NCBI RefSeq assembly: GCF_003841505.1
Contig: NZ_REGA01000019.1
Span: 1-64,000 of the forward strand
Length of the DNA: 64,000 bases
Reading direction: 5' to 3'
Origin: Natrarchaeobius chitinivorans
Lineage (GTDB): Archaea > Halobacteriota > Halobacteria > Halobacteriales > Natrialbaceae
The notes under the pieces were generated by a model. That model searched no databases, was not told the DNA's origin, and worked only from the letters and a program-made list of their open reading frames with translations. The position numbers and the translations under genes are program-made. Below, one piece after another: positions 1-7,979 of this stretch (positions are counted from its first letter, which is position 1; the number at the start of each line of letters is the position of its first letter).

Positions 1-92
1 GGGCACTGCTCGTCGACTGTCGCTATCTCGAGACCGCAGAACCGACAGACGGGCGGCGTAAACGCTCGAACCCGCTGTTCAGGCGAACTCAC
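1..92 (-). CDS. Small zinc-finger protein, N-terminal part only
   Basis: Only the first ~30 residues lie in the window; the gene runs off the left edge. The protein begins MSSPEQRVRAFTPP and soon shows a CRFCG knuckle and a further Cys, as in small haloarchaeal zinc-ribbon proteins. A strong Shine-Dalgarno GGAGGTGAT sits at a good distance before a GTG at position 92. An in-frame ATG at 98 overlaps that Shine-Dalgarno, so the GTG is the better start. Function is not known; a nucleic-acid or protein-binding role is only suggested by the zinc knuckle. Confidence 0.5.
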   Translation of the reverse strand, partial: MSSPEQRVRAFTPPVCRFCGLEIATVDEQC

Positions 93-202
93 GTGCATCA
101 CCTCCCTCAAACGACCGCAAGACAGCGTCGGGGTCCGTCACGCCCCCAAGTGGACTCTCTTTGAGATGGAAGATTCTGCAACGGTAATTCGCCGGAAAAC
201 CG

Positions 203-225
203 CTACGAGAGGCTACCTCTCGTAG
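203..225. terminator. Perfect 10-bp hairpin downstream of tRNA-Ala
   Basis: CTACGAGAGG and its exact complement are separated by three bases. The hairpin lies in the AT-rich spacer between the tRNA-Ala 3' end and the zinc-finger gene, both on the minus strand. On that strand it is followed a few bases later by a short T run. It may end tRNA transcription or be a trailer structure; no function is proven. Confidence 0.4.
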
Positions 226-260
226 ATTTAATTTCCCCGTGTAAAACGGATAATTCCGAG

Positions 261-332
261 TGGACTCGCCGGGATTTGAACCCGGGGCCTCTCCCATGCC
301 AAGGGAGTGATCTACCGCTGATCTACGAGCCC
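261..332 (-). tRNA. tRNA-Ala (anticodon GGC)
   Basis: The minus strand folds into a full cloverleaf. It has a 7-bp acceptor stem (GGGCTCG with CGAGTCC), a GATC D stem, a CTCCC/GGGAG anticodon stem around TTGGCAT (anticodon GGC), and a CCGGG/CCCGG T stem with TTCAAAT loop. The acceptor carries G3-U70, the identity pair for alanine. The discriminator base is A and CCA is not encoded. No intron is visible. Confidence 0.96.
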
Positions 333-592
333 TCGTCGGCATTCACTGCTTTTCCGGGAGCACAAATAAACCCCTCGAAACGCTCGAGCCAGTGAGAAAG
401 ACGCACACTCCAGTAGCCATCCACATGGCAACGTTTTAGTCCGCGCCGGTGAAAGCGACGGTGGGAAGCGCACGGCCGCAAATCTGACTCGCCGTCCGGC
501 TTCGGGCGGCTTGGGATTGCGGAAGTGCACCGACAGTCGGGAGTCGACTGTCGCACGTCTCGAGCGGTCAGTGCGATTCCTATCCTTGACCA
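333..592 (+). promoter_or_regulatory. Intergenic/leader region before uS15 gene
   Basis: No gene is seen in these 260 bases. A weak TATA-like stretch (CGTTTTAGTC, about 430-440) could drive the uS15 cluster and would leave a leader of roughly 130 bases, long for a haloarchaeal gene. The leader contains short complementary stretches such as CCGTCCGG...TTCGGGCGG. Ribosomal protein operons are often autoregulated through leader RNA, but that is only a possibility here. Confidence 0.3.
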
Positions 593-1063
593 ATGGCACG
601 AATGCACACCCGCCGTCGCGGCTCGTCCGGTTCGGACAAGCCAACGGCAGACGAACCACCGGAGTGGAGTGACGTCGACCCAGAGCAGGTAGAAAATCGG
701 GTCGTCGAACTGGCAGAACAGGGCCACGATCCCAGCCAGATCGGGATCAAACTGCGTGATGAGGGCGTCACTGGGACGCCCGTTCCGGACGTCAAGCTGG
801 CGACCGGAAAGAAGATCTCCGAAATCTTGGAGGAGAACGACGCCGATCCCGAGTTTCCCGAAGATCTTCGAAACCTGATGGAGCGTGCGGTGCGCCTGCG
901 CGAGCACGTTCAGGAAAACCCACAGGACTACCAGAACAAGCGCGCGCTGCAAAACACCGAGTCGAAGGTTCGCCGCCTCGTCAACTACTATCGTGGCGAC
1001 GAAATCGAGCCGGACTTCTCGTACTCGTACGACGTCGCAACGGAGATCATAGAGGAGAACTAA
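593..1063 (+). CDS. rpsO: 30S ribosomal protein uS15 (S15P/S13e)
   Basis: The 156-residue protein has the archaeal/eukaryal form of uS15. An N-terminal extension starts MARMHTRRRGSSGSDKP, and the core S15 helical domain ends with the RRLVNYYRGDEI stretch before a short acidic tail. It binds 16S rRNA in the central domain of the small subunit. It is the first gene of a tight plus-strand cluster with a RecJ-like protein, Pcc1 and eS1, an order known from other haloarchaea. The ATG follows a CCTTGACCA context with no clear ribosome binding site, typical of haloarchaeal starts. Confidence 0.97.
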   Translation: MARMHTRRRGSSGSDKPTADEPPEWSDVDPEQVENRVVELAEQGHDPSQIGIKLRDEGVTGTPVPDVKLATGKKISEILEENDADPEFPEDLRNLMERAVRLREHVQENPQDYQNKRALQNTESKVRRLVNYYRGDEIEPDFSYSYDVATEIIEEN

Positions 1064-1072
1064 CGAATCCGT

Positions 1073-2284
1073 ATGTCCACCGACGGTCGAACCGCGGACG
1101 CGACGCAGGCCACTGCCGGAATCGAGAGCGCGAGCTTCGTCCACCTCGTGACGCGGGCGGACGGCGACGCGCTCGCGGCCAGTGGGCTCGTCGCGAGGGC
1201 GCTCGCAGACCGCGGGACGCCGTTTCAGATGACCGTCGAACGCACCGTCGCAGACCGAACACACCGGATCGGGGCGGCGGAGGCCGGTGACCGCGACCTG
1301 ACGCTCGCTATCGGTGCGGTCGACGCGGAGGTCCCGCGCCTCGACGCGACCGACCGCGCCGCGACGCTTGCGGCCGTCGACCTCGTTCGAACTCTCGAGG
1401 GAACGCCTGAGCCAGTGCTCGCACTCGCCGGACTCGTCGCTGCAGGCGTCGAACCCGGTGCGGGTGAAAGCGAGTGGATCCTCGAGGCGGCCCGCGAACG
1501 CGGGTTGATCGATCGCCGACCGGGCGTCGCCGTCCCAACTGCCGATCCGGTCGACGGCGTCGCTCACTCGACGCAGCTTTCCACACCGTGGTCGGGCGAT
1601 CCCGATGCCGCGGGGGAAGCGCTTTCGGCGGTCGGCGTCGCCGTCGACTCGGCCGCCGAACTCGACGCGGACGATCACCGGTCGATCGGTTCGCTCGTCG
1701 CGCTCGAGGCGGTCGGGACGGACGACGCGCCACCGGTCGCAGCGGAGACGGTGCAGCGAATCCTGCGGCCGTACGAGACGCCCGAGGCCCCTTTCGAGAC
1801 GGTTGGCGGCTACGCCGACGTGCTCGAGGCATCCGCACGCGCGGAGCCGGGAACCGGTGTTGCACTCGCGATGGGACACGACGCCCGCGAGCCGACGCTC
1901 GCTGCCTGGCGCGAACACGCCAGGGCGGCCCACGGTTCACTCGCGAGGGCATCGACTGCCCGCTACGATGGGCTATCGGTTCTCGACATCGACGACGGAC
2001 CGGTCGAAACGGTCGCCCGCCTCGCCGTCGAGTATCGCTCGCCGGAGCCGACCGTGCTCGCGGTCGGCGAGGGTGAGGCCGCGCTCGCGACTCGAAACCG
2101 CGAGCCGCTCGGACCGACCGTCGAACGCATCGCTCGAGAACTCGAGAACGAAACCCGTGAGAACCCCACCGAGGACGGGGACACGGACGTCGGATACGAC
2201 GTCGGTCCCCGGCGTGGATATCTCCGGTACGACTCGAGGGTGGACGATTCGACTCTCATCACGGCGGTCCGGGGGGAGCTATGA
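1073..2284 (+). CDS. RecJ-like DHH-family protein, probably degenerate
   Basis: This 403-residue protein sits between uS15 and KEOPS Pcc1, the place where haloarchaea carry a RecJ-like exonuclease relative. Near the N terminus (residues 27-38) a TRADGDALAASG stretch resembles the first metal-binding motif of DHH phosphoesterases. I see no DHH triad or classical HxDxDG motif, so catalysis looks unlikely. Archaeal RecJ homologues partner the replicative CMG helicase or act in DNA/RNA turnover; which applies here is open. It begins 9 bases after uS15 and its stop overlaps the next start (ATGA), indicating translational coupling. Confidence 0.7.
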   Translation: MSTDGRTADATQATAGIESASFVHLVTRADGDALAASGLVARALADRGTPFQMTVERTVADRTHRIGAAEAGDRDLTLAIGAVDAEVPRLDATDRAATLAAVDLVRTLEGTPEPVLALAGLVAAGVEPGAGESEWILEAARERGLIDRRPGVAVPTADPVDGVAHSTQLSTPWSGDPDAAGEALSAVGVAVDSAAELDADDHRSIGSLVALEAVGTDDAPPVAAETVQRILRPYETPEAPFETVGGYADVLEASARAEPGTGVALAMGHDAREPTLAAWREHARAAHGSLARASTARYDGLSVLDIDDGPVETVARLAVEYRSPEPTVLAVGEGEAALATRNREPLGPTVERIARELENETRENPTEDGDTDVGYDVGPRRGYLRYDSRVDDSTLITAVRGEL

Positions 2285-2598
2285 GCCGGCGAGCGACGAT
2301 TCGGACGGCGTGCGACGATCCCGACCTCCTCGCCCGGGCGCTGTGTCCCGACAACACGGACGAGATGGAGACGAGCGTCGAACGCGAGAATCGACAAGCG
2401 GATGGCCGGATCGTCACCCGAATCGAGCGCGAGACGACGACGGGTCTCCACTCGACGGTAGACGACTACGTGGTCAACCTCGAGGTCGCTATCGACGTCG
2501 CGGCCCACGGACGGGACGAACAGGACGACGAACCGACGGACACGGGACCTGTGTCCGAACCCGACTGCGAATCAGAACACGACTCTAACACACAATGA
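2281..2598 (+). CDS. pcc1: KEOPS complex subunit Pcc1
   Basis: This small protein of 105 residues matches the position and form of haloarchaeal Pcc1. It has a short alpha/beta fold with a DPDLLARALCPDN segment and an RIERETTTGLHSTVDDYVVNL core, then an acidic tail. Pcc1 dimerises within KEOPS, which makes N6-threonylcarbamoyladenosine at position 37 of ANN-decoding tRNAs. The start overlaps the stop of the RecJ-like gene and its own stop overlaps the eS1 start by four bases, so the three are almost certainly co-translated. Identification rests on size, segment pattern and conserved neighbourhood. Confidence 0.8.
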   Translation: MSRRATIRTACDDPDLLARALCPDNTDEMETSVERENRQADGRIVTRIERETTTGLHSTVDDYVVNLEVAIDVAAHGRDEQDDEPTDTGPVSEPDCESEHDSNTQ

Positions 2599-3233
2599 GT
2601 GAACGATCAGTTTCACGCACAAAACAGGAAAAGCGGTGGTACACCATCCTGGCACCCGAACAGTTCGATCGTCAGGAACTCGGTGAGACACCGGCAGATG
2701 AACCGGAGAAGGTCTACGGCCGAACGATCGAGACGACGCTCGGCGAGTTGACCAACAACGCAAGCGAGAACAACACGAAGCTCACTTTCAAGGTGACCGA
2801 CGTCGGCAGCGATTCGGCGTACACGGAGTTCAAAGCGCACTCGCTGACTCGTGACTACCTTCGATCGCTGGTCCGACGCGGCGCGTCGAAGATCGAAGCG
2901 TACGTCACCGTCCTCACGACGGACGACTACCGCGTCCAGATCCAGCCGGTCGCGTTCACGACCAAGAAAGCCGACGCGAGCCAGGAGCGGGCCATCCGCG
3001 AGAACATGGTCGAGATGGTCGAAGAGGCAGCCGCCGAGCGCACGTTCGAGGAACTCATCTCGAGCGTGGTCGAGGGGCGACTCTCCTCGGCGATCTACGG
3101 CGAATCGAAGACGATCTATCCGCTTCGACGCGTCGAGATCCAGAAAGCGACGCTCGAGGCCCACCCCGAAGAGGTCGCCGAAGAGGAAGCGACCTCGGTC
3201 GACGTCGACGAAGAAGACGTCTCGGCCGACTGA
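2595..3233 (+). CDS. rps3ae: 30S ribosomal protein eS1 (S3Ae)
   Basis: The 212-residue protein is a clear eS1/S3Ae homologue. It opens with a basic KQEKRWYTILAPEQFDRQELGET region. The central segment contains SLTRDYLRSLVRRGASKIEAYV and the C-terminal part IYPLRRVEIQKATLEAHPEE, all typical of the family. The tail is strongly acidic (EEEATSVDVDEEDVSAD), as expected for halophiles. It is a structural component of the small subunit platform found in archaea and eukaryotes. It is the last gene of the uS15 cluster and is followed by a tandem array of short hairpins. Confidence 0.97.
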   Translation: MSERSVSRTKQEKRWYTILAPEQFDRQELGETPADEPEKVYGRTIETTLGELTNNASENNTKLTFKVTDVGSDSAYTEFKAHSLTRDYLRSLVRRGASKIEAYVTVLTTDDYRVQIQPVAFTTKKADASQERAIRENMVEMVEEAAAERTFEELISSVVEGRLSSAIYGESKTIYPLRRVEIQKATLEAHPEEVAEEEATSVDVDEEDVSAD

Positions 3234-3300
3234 ACGGGACGAGTTCGGACTGTCACGACGTTTTTCTCACCGACGCCGATTATCCTTTCAACGACAGGTG

Positions 3301-3380
3301 GAGAGGGGTCACTACCCAAAATAGGAGGGTTACTACCCTAAGCAGGAGGTCATCACTCCAAACAGGGGGGTCGCTACCCC
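3301..3380. repeat. About four tandem ~21-bp units with small hairpins
   Basis: Four units of 20-21 bp follow eS1, each with a GGG(G)TnnCTACCC-type mini-palindrome (GGGTCACTACCC, GGGTTACTACCC, GGTCATCACTCC, GGGTCGCTACCCC). They lie between the convergent 3' ends of eS1 (plus) and TruD (minus). Each unit can form a short stem. The location suggests bidirectional transcription termination, by inference. Confidence 0.7.
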
Positions 3381-4735
3381 AGATCCACCGGGTCGACTTT
3401 CAGGTACTCTCGAAGGACGACCGTCGCGTACGATCCCTTTGGCAGCGAAAACGAGAGCCTAAGCGGATCGGACTCGAGCTCGAGGGCCGTCCGAACGAGG
3501 ATCGCACGCCGGGTGCCGGTCGAGTGAAACTCGCCGGGGAGGTCGAAGTCCGCTGGCTCGAGGTCGAGGTCGGCGAGCACCTCGCGTTCGATCTCGCCCT
3601 GTTCGCCGTCAGCCAGGTCCGTCTCGGTGCCGACCAGCGGTGCGGTGACGAACGCCCGGCCGCGATCGCAGTGACGGGTCACCGACTCGAGCCGGCGCTC
3701 GTCGACTCGCTGGAGGCGGTCGGTGTCGGGTAACTCGAGGCCTTCGGGGGCGTCGGAGTCCGAAAAACAGACGACGTCGCCGGTGATCGGCCGATCGAAC
3801 GGCAGGCCGCGCTCGAGGCGCTCGCTCAGCATCAGGTTGAACGCGTACGACTGGGCGGCGTGGACGAACAGTCGCTGGAGGTTCGACGGAAGCCGTTCGA
3901 GGGCCGCCCGGAACGTCTCTGCGTCGGGATCGTCGTCGCTCTCGGCGAGTTCGTGGAGCATCGATCGCTCGTAGCGAAGCCGGTGGGGGAACCGCTCGAG
4001 TGCGGGTTGCCAGTCTCGCGTCTCCGAGACGAACGCCCGTGCCTCCTGGGTCGTCTCCGGTTCGGCTTCGGTCGGGTTGCCGAGGTAGGCCATCACCGCG
4101 CCTTCCCAGTCGCCGCGGACGATCTCGAGGCCGACCTCGTGGGTGATCGGTCGCCGACTCCCGAAGCGTTGCTGGCCGAAGAAGTTGGGGACGCCGATGG
4201 ATCGGGACGAAGCGGGGGTGTCCTGGTGGTCGGTTTCGAGGCCGCCGAACTCGTGTAACTCGTCGGTGATCGCCGCTACGTTTTCCGGCCGATCGGGATC
4301 GGTCACGACGATCTCGAAGGCGTTCCCCGCGAGATCCCCGAACTCGAGTCCCCGGCCGGCACGTCCGCGGACCTCGAGGTCGACGCCCCCGACGTCGGGG
4401 AGATCCTCGGGATCGACGCCGTACACCGAGAACAGTTGCGTCGTGACGGCGTACTTGTCTTTCGTCCCGGCCCAGTCGACTCGCTCGCGAGAGATACCGA
4501 GTGCATCCGAGAGGCGCGCGGCGAAGTCGTTCGTATCCCAGCCGCGAAGCGTCGCACGAACGACGAGGTGGGGGTAGGCGTCCGTCGAGACGTCGAGCGG
4601 CTCCGTCGAGAAGCGCTCGAGTTCGCGTACCCGGAAGTGGTCGTCGTCCTCGCGCAGGCGGCCGCCGACGCCGTCGGCGTCGGTGACGTACTGTTCCATG
4701 CCGACGGCCTGCTCTGTTGGATGGGATGGACGCAT
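3374..4735 (-). CDS. truD: tRNA pseudouridine(13) synthase TruD
   Basis: The 453-residue protein carries the TruD signature [13 protein letters not shown] (residues 88-100), in which the Asp of GTKDK is the catalytic residue. Other TruD features follow: the NFFGQQRFG block and the [15 protein letters not shown] segment. TruD isomerises uridine 13 of tRNA in the cytoplasm. An alternative in-frame ATG 12 residues later ([10 protein letters not shown]) is possible, but the [13 protein letters not shown] opening is usual for halo TruD. The start faces a small plus-strand gene, so the 160-bp spacer should hold both promoters. Confidence 0.95.
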   Translation of the reverse strand: MRPSHPTEQAVGMEQYVTDADGVGGRLREDDDHFRVRELERFSTEPLDVSTDAYPHLVVRATLRGWDTNDFAARLSDALGISRERVDWAGTKDKYAVTTQLFSVYGVDPEDLPDVGGVDLEVRGRAGRGLEFGDLAGNAFEIVVTDPDRPENVAAITDELHEFGGLETDHQDTPASSRSIGVPNFFGQQRFGSRRPITHEVGLEIVRGDWEGAVMAYLGNPTEAEPETTQEARAFVSETRDWQPALERFPHRLRYERSMLHELAESDDDPDAETFRAALERLPSNLQRLFVHAAQSYAFNLMLSERLERGLPFDRPITGDVVCFSDSDAPEGLELPDTDRLQRVDERRLESVTRHCDRGRAFVTAPLVGTETDLADGEQGEIEREVLADLDLEPADFDLPGEFHSTGTRRAILVRTALELESDPLRLSFSLPKGSYATVVLREYLKVDPVDLG

Positions 4736-4899
4736 TCGTCACGCCGGTTCGCGGTGTGTCCCAAAGAGCCCGCGGTTTTCCGGGAGAGTGGCCGGTCGGT
4801 CGGGGACCGAACGCCGTGGGAAGCAGCGATACGGTTATTATCACTGCTGGCTTCCGGGCGGCAAGGGATCGAGCACGACTCGATCGTCTCTCCGCTATC

Positions 4900-5121
4900 A
4901 TGGATTCGAACCCCTCTCAGACGAACCGTACCGAAGCGACGGCCGCATTCGAAGCCGAACTCGAGGAACTGGTCACGACCGCGTTCGCTCGTGGCGCTGC
5001 AGTCGAGGCAGTGTGGGTGATCGAGACCCCCATTTCCGGGGCTCCGGACTGGTCGGTCGCGATCGAAAAACGCCCGTCCGAAACTGATTCGGGGTTCGAC
5101 CCTCGATATCTCGAGGAGTGA
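4900..5121 (+). CDS. Small protein of unknown function
   Basis: This 73-residue protein starts MDSNPSQTNRTEATAAFEAELEELVTTAFARGAAVEAVW. It continues with VIETPISGAPDWSVAIEKR and ends DPRYLEE. It looks like one amphipathic helix followed by two or three beta strands. I do not recognise a named family. The ATG at 4900 is preferred because the longer upstream extension reads like non-coding sequence and overlaps the 5' end of truD on the other strand. An AT-rich element (ACGGTTATTATCAC, about 4830-4843) could serve as its promoter. Confidence 0.6.
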   Translation: MDSNPSQTNRTEATAAFEAELEELVTTAFARGAAVEAVWVIETPISGAPDWSVAIEKRPSETDSGFDPRYLEE

Positions 5122-5266
5122 CACGGTACCAACGGTCGGTCGTCCTGATATATTACTTTCGCTGAGTATTTCGAACAACAAAGGCTATATTTCCCGACTC
5201 CGATCTCACACCCGTACTCTGCTGAAGTCGGAACGCGAGAGATGTCGGTCACCGGGAGCCGCGTAG

Positions 5267-5641
5267 GTGAAGTACGGAGACAGCATGAAGCCCCAGACAC
5301 GAAATCCTCACGATGGAGAGACGGGTATACCACAGATAACGTCGACGGACCTCTTTGCCGCGTTCTCGGCTCATCGTCGCCAGCGGACGATCGGCTATCT
5401 AACGCAAAAACCAGCAGCGATTCCGGTCGGCGACCTCGCAGAATACATCGCGCTCAAAGAGGGAGAACCATCCTACGATCGGTACGAACGAATTCTGACG
5501 GACCTATATCACAATCACTTACCGCATCTGACGGACGCCGGCATCGTCACGTTCGACGAGGAAACCGAACTCGTGGAACTCGTGGTCGATCGAAGCGTCG
5601 TGACGCCGTACCTTCGGCTCACCGACAACGCGGGTGCGTAG
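5267..5641 (+). CDS. DUF7344-type winged-helix protein
   Basis: The 124-residue protein resembles the haloarchaeal DUF7344 domain. Its DLFAAFSAHRRQRTIGYL opening and GDLAEYIALKEGEP segment precede ILTDLYHNHLPHLTDAGIVTFDEETELVEL, a winged-helix DNA-binding fold. Such proteins are presumed transcriptional regulators of unknown targets. A second ATG six residues in (MKPQTRN) is equally plausible as the start. TATA-like stretches (GATATATTAC near 5147, GGCTATATTT near 5183) lie upstream. A 33-bp tandem repeat begins just after the stop codon. Confidence 0.8.
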   Translation: MKYGDSMKPQTRNPHDGETGIPQITSTDLFAAFSAHRRQRTIGYLTQKPAAIPVGDLAEYIALKEGEPSYDRYERILTDLYHNHLPHLTDAGIVTFDEETELVELVVDRSVVTPYLRLTDNAGA

Positions 5642-5657
5642 CCGAACGATTAGCGAG

Positions 5658-5790
5658 CGGTCGTCGCAGCAGGTAGCATGTAATACCGAACGGTCGTCGC
5701 AGCAGGTAGCATGTAATACCGAACGGTCGTCGCAGCAGGCAGAATCCAACAACGCGCGCACCCCACAGCAGACAGAATCCAATCAGGAGA
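5658..5790. repeat. 33-bp tandem repeat, about three units plus decayed end
   Basis: The unit starts CGGTCGTCGCAGCAGGTAGC and repeats at 5658, 5691 and 5724 with an exact 33-bp period. The first two units are identical. The third turns into CAGGCAGAATCCAA, and a partial echo (CAGCAGACAGAATCCAA) follows near 5765. It fills the space between the DUF7344 gene and the 3' end of pth2. No coding function is evident. Confidence 0.85.
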
Positions 5791-5853
5791 CACACACGGT
5801 TGTCGCTGGTGCGTTTTTCCGAGTTCACTCCCCGGGCGGGGCGACGGTATCGG

Positions 5854-6192
5854 TCAGAACAGCGAGAGGTCTCCGGTAACGCTGTCGACGCGATCGTCGG
5901 CCGCCGGCCCGACCGCCAGCGCGGTGACGGTCCCGGGCTCGAGTTGCGTGTGACCGGCGTCGCGAACGACGGCGTTGGGGATTCCCTCGCTGTCGGCAAT
6001 CGCGGCGAGTTCGTGGAGCTGGCGCTCTCCATTACCTTTGAGAACGACTTTCTTCTGCCCGCCACGTTTCCACTCGTCTCGGAGCTGATCGTCCGCCTTT
6101 TCGTACGCCGACAGCGACGCGTGAGCGACCTGTGCGGCGAGCTTTCCCTGTCCCATGCCGACGTCGGTTCGGGCGACGATGGCCTGTTTCAT
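5854..6192 (-). CDS. pth2: Peptidyl-tRNA hydrolase, Pth2 type
   Basis: The 112-residue protein matches the archaeal/eukaryal Pth2 family. It opens [20 protein letters not shown] followed by QVAHA, where the Lys of GQGK and the downstream His lie in the active-site region. Later come [17 protein letters not shown], and [18 protein letters not shown], also hallmarks. It releases peptides from prematurely dissociated peptidyl-tRNA. The length equals the family norm. The gene stands alone, divergent from dcd. Confidence 0.96.
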   Translation of the reverse strand: MKQAIVARTDVGMGQGKLAAQVAHASLSAYEKADDQLRDEWKRGGQKKVVLKGNGERQLHELAAIADSEGIPNAVVRDAGHTQLEPGTVTALAVGPAADDRVDSVTGDLSLF

Positions 6193-6314
6193 GCCGAGAC
6201 GAACGGGACGGTGGGGTATAGGTTCGATGATCCACCAGTCCCGACGGCGGCCGAGACGCTTCGGCCCGAGACGTTTCGGGGGTTTTAGGACGGCCCGATT
6301 CCACTGACCGTCTA

Positions 6315-6917
6315 ATGATCCTCTCCGATGCGGACATTCTGGACCGCCTCGAGGCCGGCGACCTCGTTGTCGAGCCGCTCGACGACCTCGAGTTACAGAT
6401 CCAGCCGGCGAGCGTCGACCTCCGCCTGGGCCGGGAGTTTCTCGAGTTCCAGCGGACGAACATCCCCTGTATTCACCCGAATTCGGAACGCGAGGTCGAC
6501 GAGTACGTCACCGAGACGGTCGTCGAAGACGGCGACGACTTCATCTTGCATCCGGGCGATTTCGTCCTCGGAACGACGCACGAACGTGTCGAGATTCCGC
6601 CGGATTTGATCGCCCACGTCGAGGGCCGATCGTCGCTGGGCCGTCTCGCCGTGGTAGTCCACGCCACCGCTGGACTGTGTGATCCGGGGTATCGCGGGCA
6701 GATCACCCTCGAGCTGTCGAATCTCGGAACGGCACCGGTCGCCCTGACGCCCGGCATGCGCATCTCCCAGCTCACGTTTACGGAACTCAAGACGCCCGCC
6801 GACCGACCGTACGGGAGCGACCGCGGATCGAAGTACCAGGACCAGGACGGGCCACAGGCCTCGCGCATCCAGAGCGACGACGAGTTCGGCGGCGACCAGC
6901 TCGAGCGCGAGGAGTGA
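6315..6917 (+). CDS. dcd: dCTP deaminase (Dcd family)
   Basis: The 200-residue enzyme has the dUTPase-like trimeric fold. Signature [20 protein letters not shown] spans residues 101-120 and [17 protein letters not shown] follows, with the likely catalytic Glu at about 133. It converts dCTP to dUTP (or directly to dUMP in bifunctional forms) for thymidylate synthesis. The C-terminal tail is acidic and hydrophilic. The conserved [12 protein letters not shown] start supports the chosen ATG. Confidence 0.95.
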   Translation: MILSDADILDRLEAGDLVVEPLDDLELQIQPASVDLRLGREFLEFQRTNIPCIHPNSEREVDEYVTETVVEDGDDFILHPGDFVLGTTHERVEIPPDLIAHVEGRSSLGRLAVVVHATAGLCDPGYRGQITLELSNLGTAPVALTPGMRISQLTFTELKTPADRPYGSDRGSKYQDQDGPQASRIQSDDEFGGDQLEREE

Positions 6918-6983
6918 TCTCCGGAACACCGTCGAGATCACCCGACCACCGTCGGCGGTCGACGCTGGCTCGAGTGACCCGCC

Positions 6984-7040
6984 GATGACGATCCGTCCGG
7001 ACCACAACCCGATGATGACGTTCCGTCCGGACCCACAAGT
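6984..7040 (+). promoter_or_regulatory. Two spaced CCGTCCGGAC palindromes before ThiR-like gene
   Basis: Two imperfect ~24-bp direct repeats (GATGACGATCCGTCCGGACC at 6984 and GATGACGTTCCGTCCGGACC at 7014) lie 30 bp apart. Each contains the palindrome GTCCGGAC (6995-7002 and 7025-7032). They sit immediately upstream of a TATA-like AAGTTATTCC near 7037 and about 40 bp before the regulator's start codon. The spacing of nearly three helical turns suggests operators on one DNA face, perhaps for autoregulation. Confidence 0.5.
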
Positions 7041-7073
7041 TATTCCCCGCGAGGGCGTAACCTCCGCCACGAA

Positions 7074-7973
7074 ATGCAATTCGTCGAAGAGATAGTCGTC
7101 GAGGAGTTTCTGCCGACAGTCCGCTCGATGCTGGCGACGGCACTCCGAGAGCGGGGGCTCACCCAGAGCGAGGTGGCCGAGGTGCTCGGAATTAGCCAGA
7201 GCGCCGTCTCGAAGTACGCCCACGGCGACGTCACCGTCAACGACCGTATCGCGTCGGACGAACGGGTCGAATCGCTCGTCGAGGAACTGGCACAGGGACT
7301 GGCTTCGGGCGACGTGACGCCCGTCCGTGCGCTGATCGAGATCGAGGTTCTCGTCCGCGAACTCGAGACCGGTGGGGACCTGCTCGCCCAGCTTCACGAG
7401 GAGGCCGTCCCCCGGCTCGCCGACCACGACTCGAGTTTCCGGATTCACGACCCGGAGAACGAACTCCGGACGAGCGAACGAGTCCTCTCCTCGCTTCGAC
7501 GCGGGCTGGGCATCCTCGAGAACGCGAGCGGCTTTTCGGCGCTGATTCCGGCGGTCGGGTCGAATCTGGTCGCCTGCACGCCGGACGCCGAGGGCGTCGA
7601 CGACGTCGCCGGCGTTCCGGGTCGAATTTTCGACGTCAAAGGGCGGGCGACGGTGCCCGCCGGTCCAGAGTTCGGCGTCTCCGAACACGTCGCGACGGTA
7701 CTGCTGGCTGCCCGGGATCACGGTGGGGACGTCTCGGCGGCGATCAACGTCAGGTACGAGCCGGCCCTCCTCGCGGAACTCGACGAGCTGGGACACGTCA
7801 CCGCCGAGTTCAACGAGTCGGGCGACATCGCCTCGAGCGTCGGGGACGCGGTCGGTGCCGAACCGGACGCGACGGTGCTCTACCAGACCGGCGGCATGGG
7901 AATCGAACCGTTGATCTACGTCCTCGGGACCGACGCGGAGTCGGTCGCGGACGACGTGCGGTCGCTGAGTTGA
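7074..7973 (+). CDS. HTH-ThiN regulator (ThiR-like)
   Basis: The 299-residue protein has an N-terminal HTH (about residues 20-52, LRERGLTQSEVAEVLGISQS then AVSKYAHGD). The C-terminal ThiN domain (about 125-298) includes RGLGILENASGFSALIPAVG, GRIFDVKGRATVPAGPEFG and YQTGGMGIEPLIYVLG. ThiN is normally a thiamine-phosphate synthase module. With an HTH in front it matches archaeal ThiR, a repressor of thiamine synthesis genes that senses thiamine phosphates. No thiamine biosynthesis gene is adjacent. Two spaced palindromes precede it. Confidence 0.88.
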   Translation: MQFVEEIVVEEFLPTVRSMLATALRERGLTQSEVAEVLGISQSAVSKYAHGDVTVNDRIASDERVESLVEELAQGLASGDVTPVRALIEIEVLVRELETGGDLLAQLHEEAVPRLADHDSSFRIHDPENELRTSERVLSSLRRGLGILENASGFSALIPAVGSNLVACTPDAEGVDDVAGVPGRIFDVKGRATVPAGPEFGVSEHVATVLLAARDHGGDVSAAINVRYEPALLAELDELGHVTAEFNESGDIASSVGDAVGAEPDATVLYQTGGMGIEPLIYVLGTDAESVADDVRSLS

Positions 7974-7979
7974 TCGATC

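Noticed and set aside
32-260. CRISPR or phage attachment site near tRNA-Ala
   Set aside because: No repeated tRNA 3' segment, spacer array or integrase is present near either tRNA gene in the window.
323-1933. Long open frames antisense to the uS15/RecJ-like genes
   Set aside because: They are Arg-rich translations of GC-rich codon positions opposite real acidic genes, a common artefact in haloarchaea.
5658-5790. CRISPR array (33-bp units)
   Set aside because: The units are contiguous with no unique spacers between them, so this is a simple tandem repeat.
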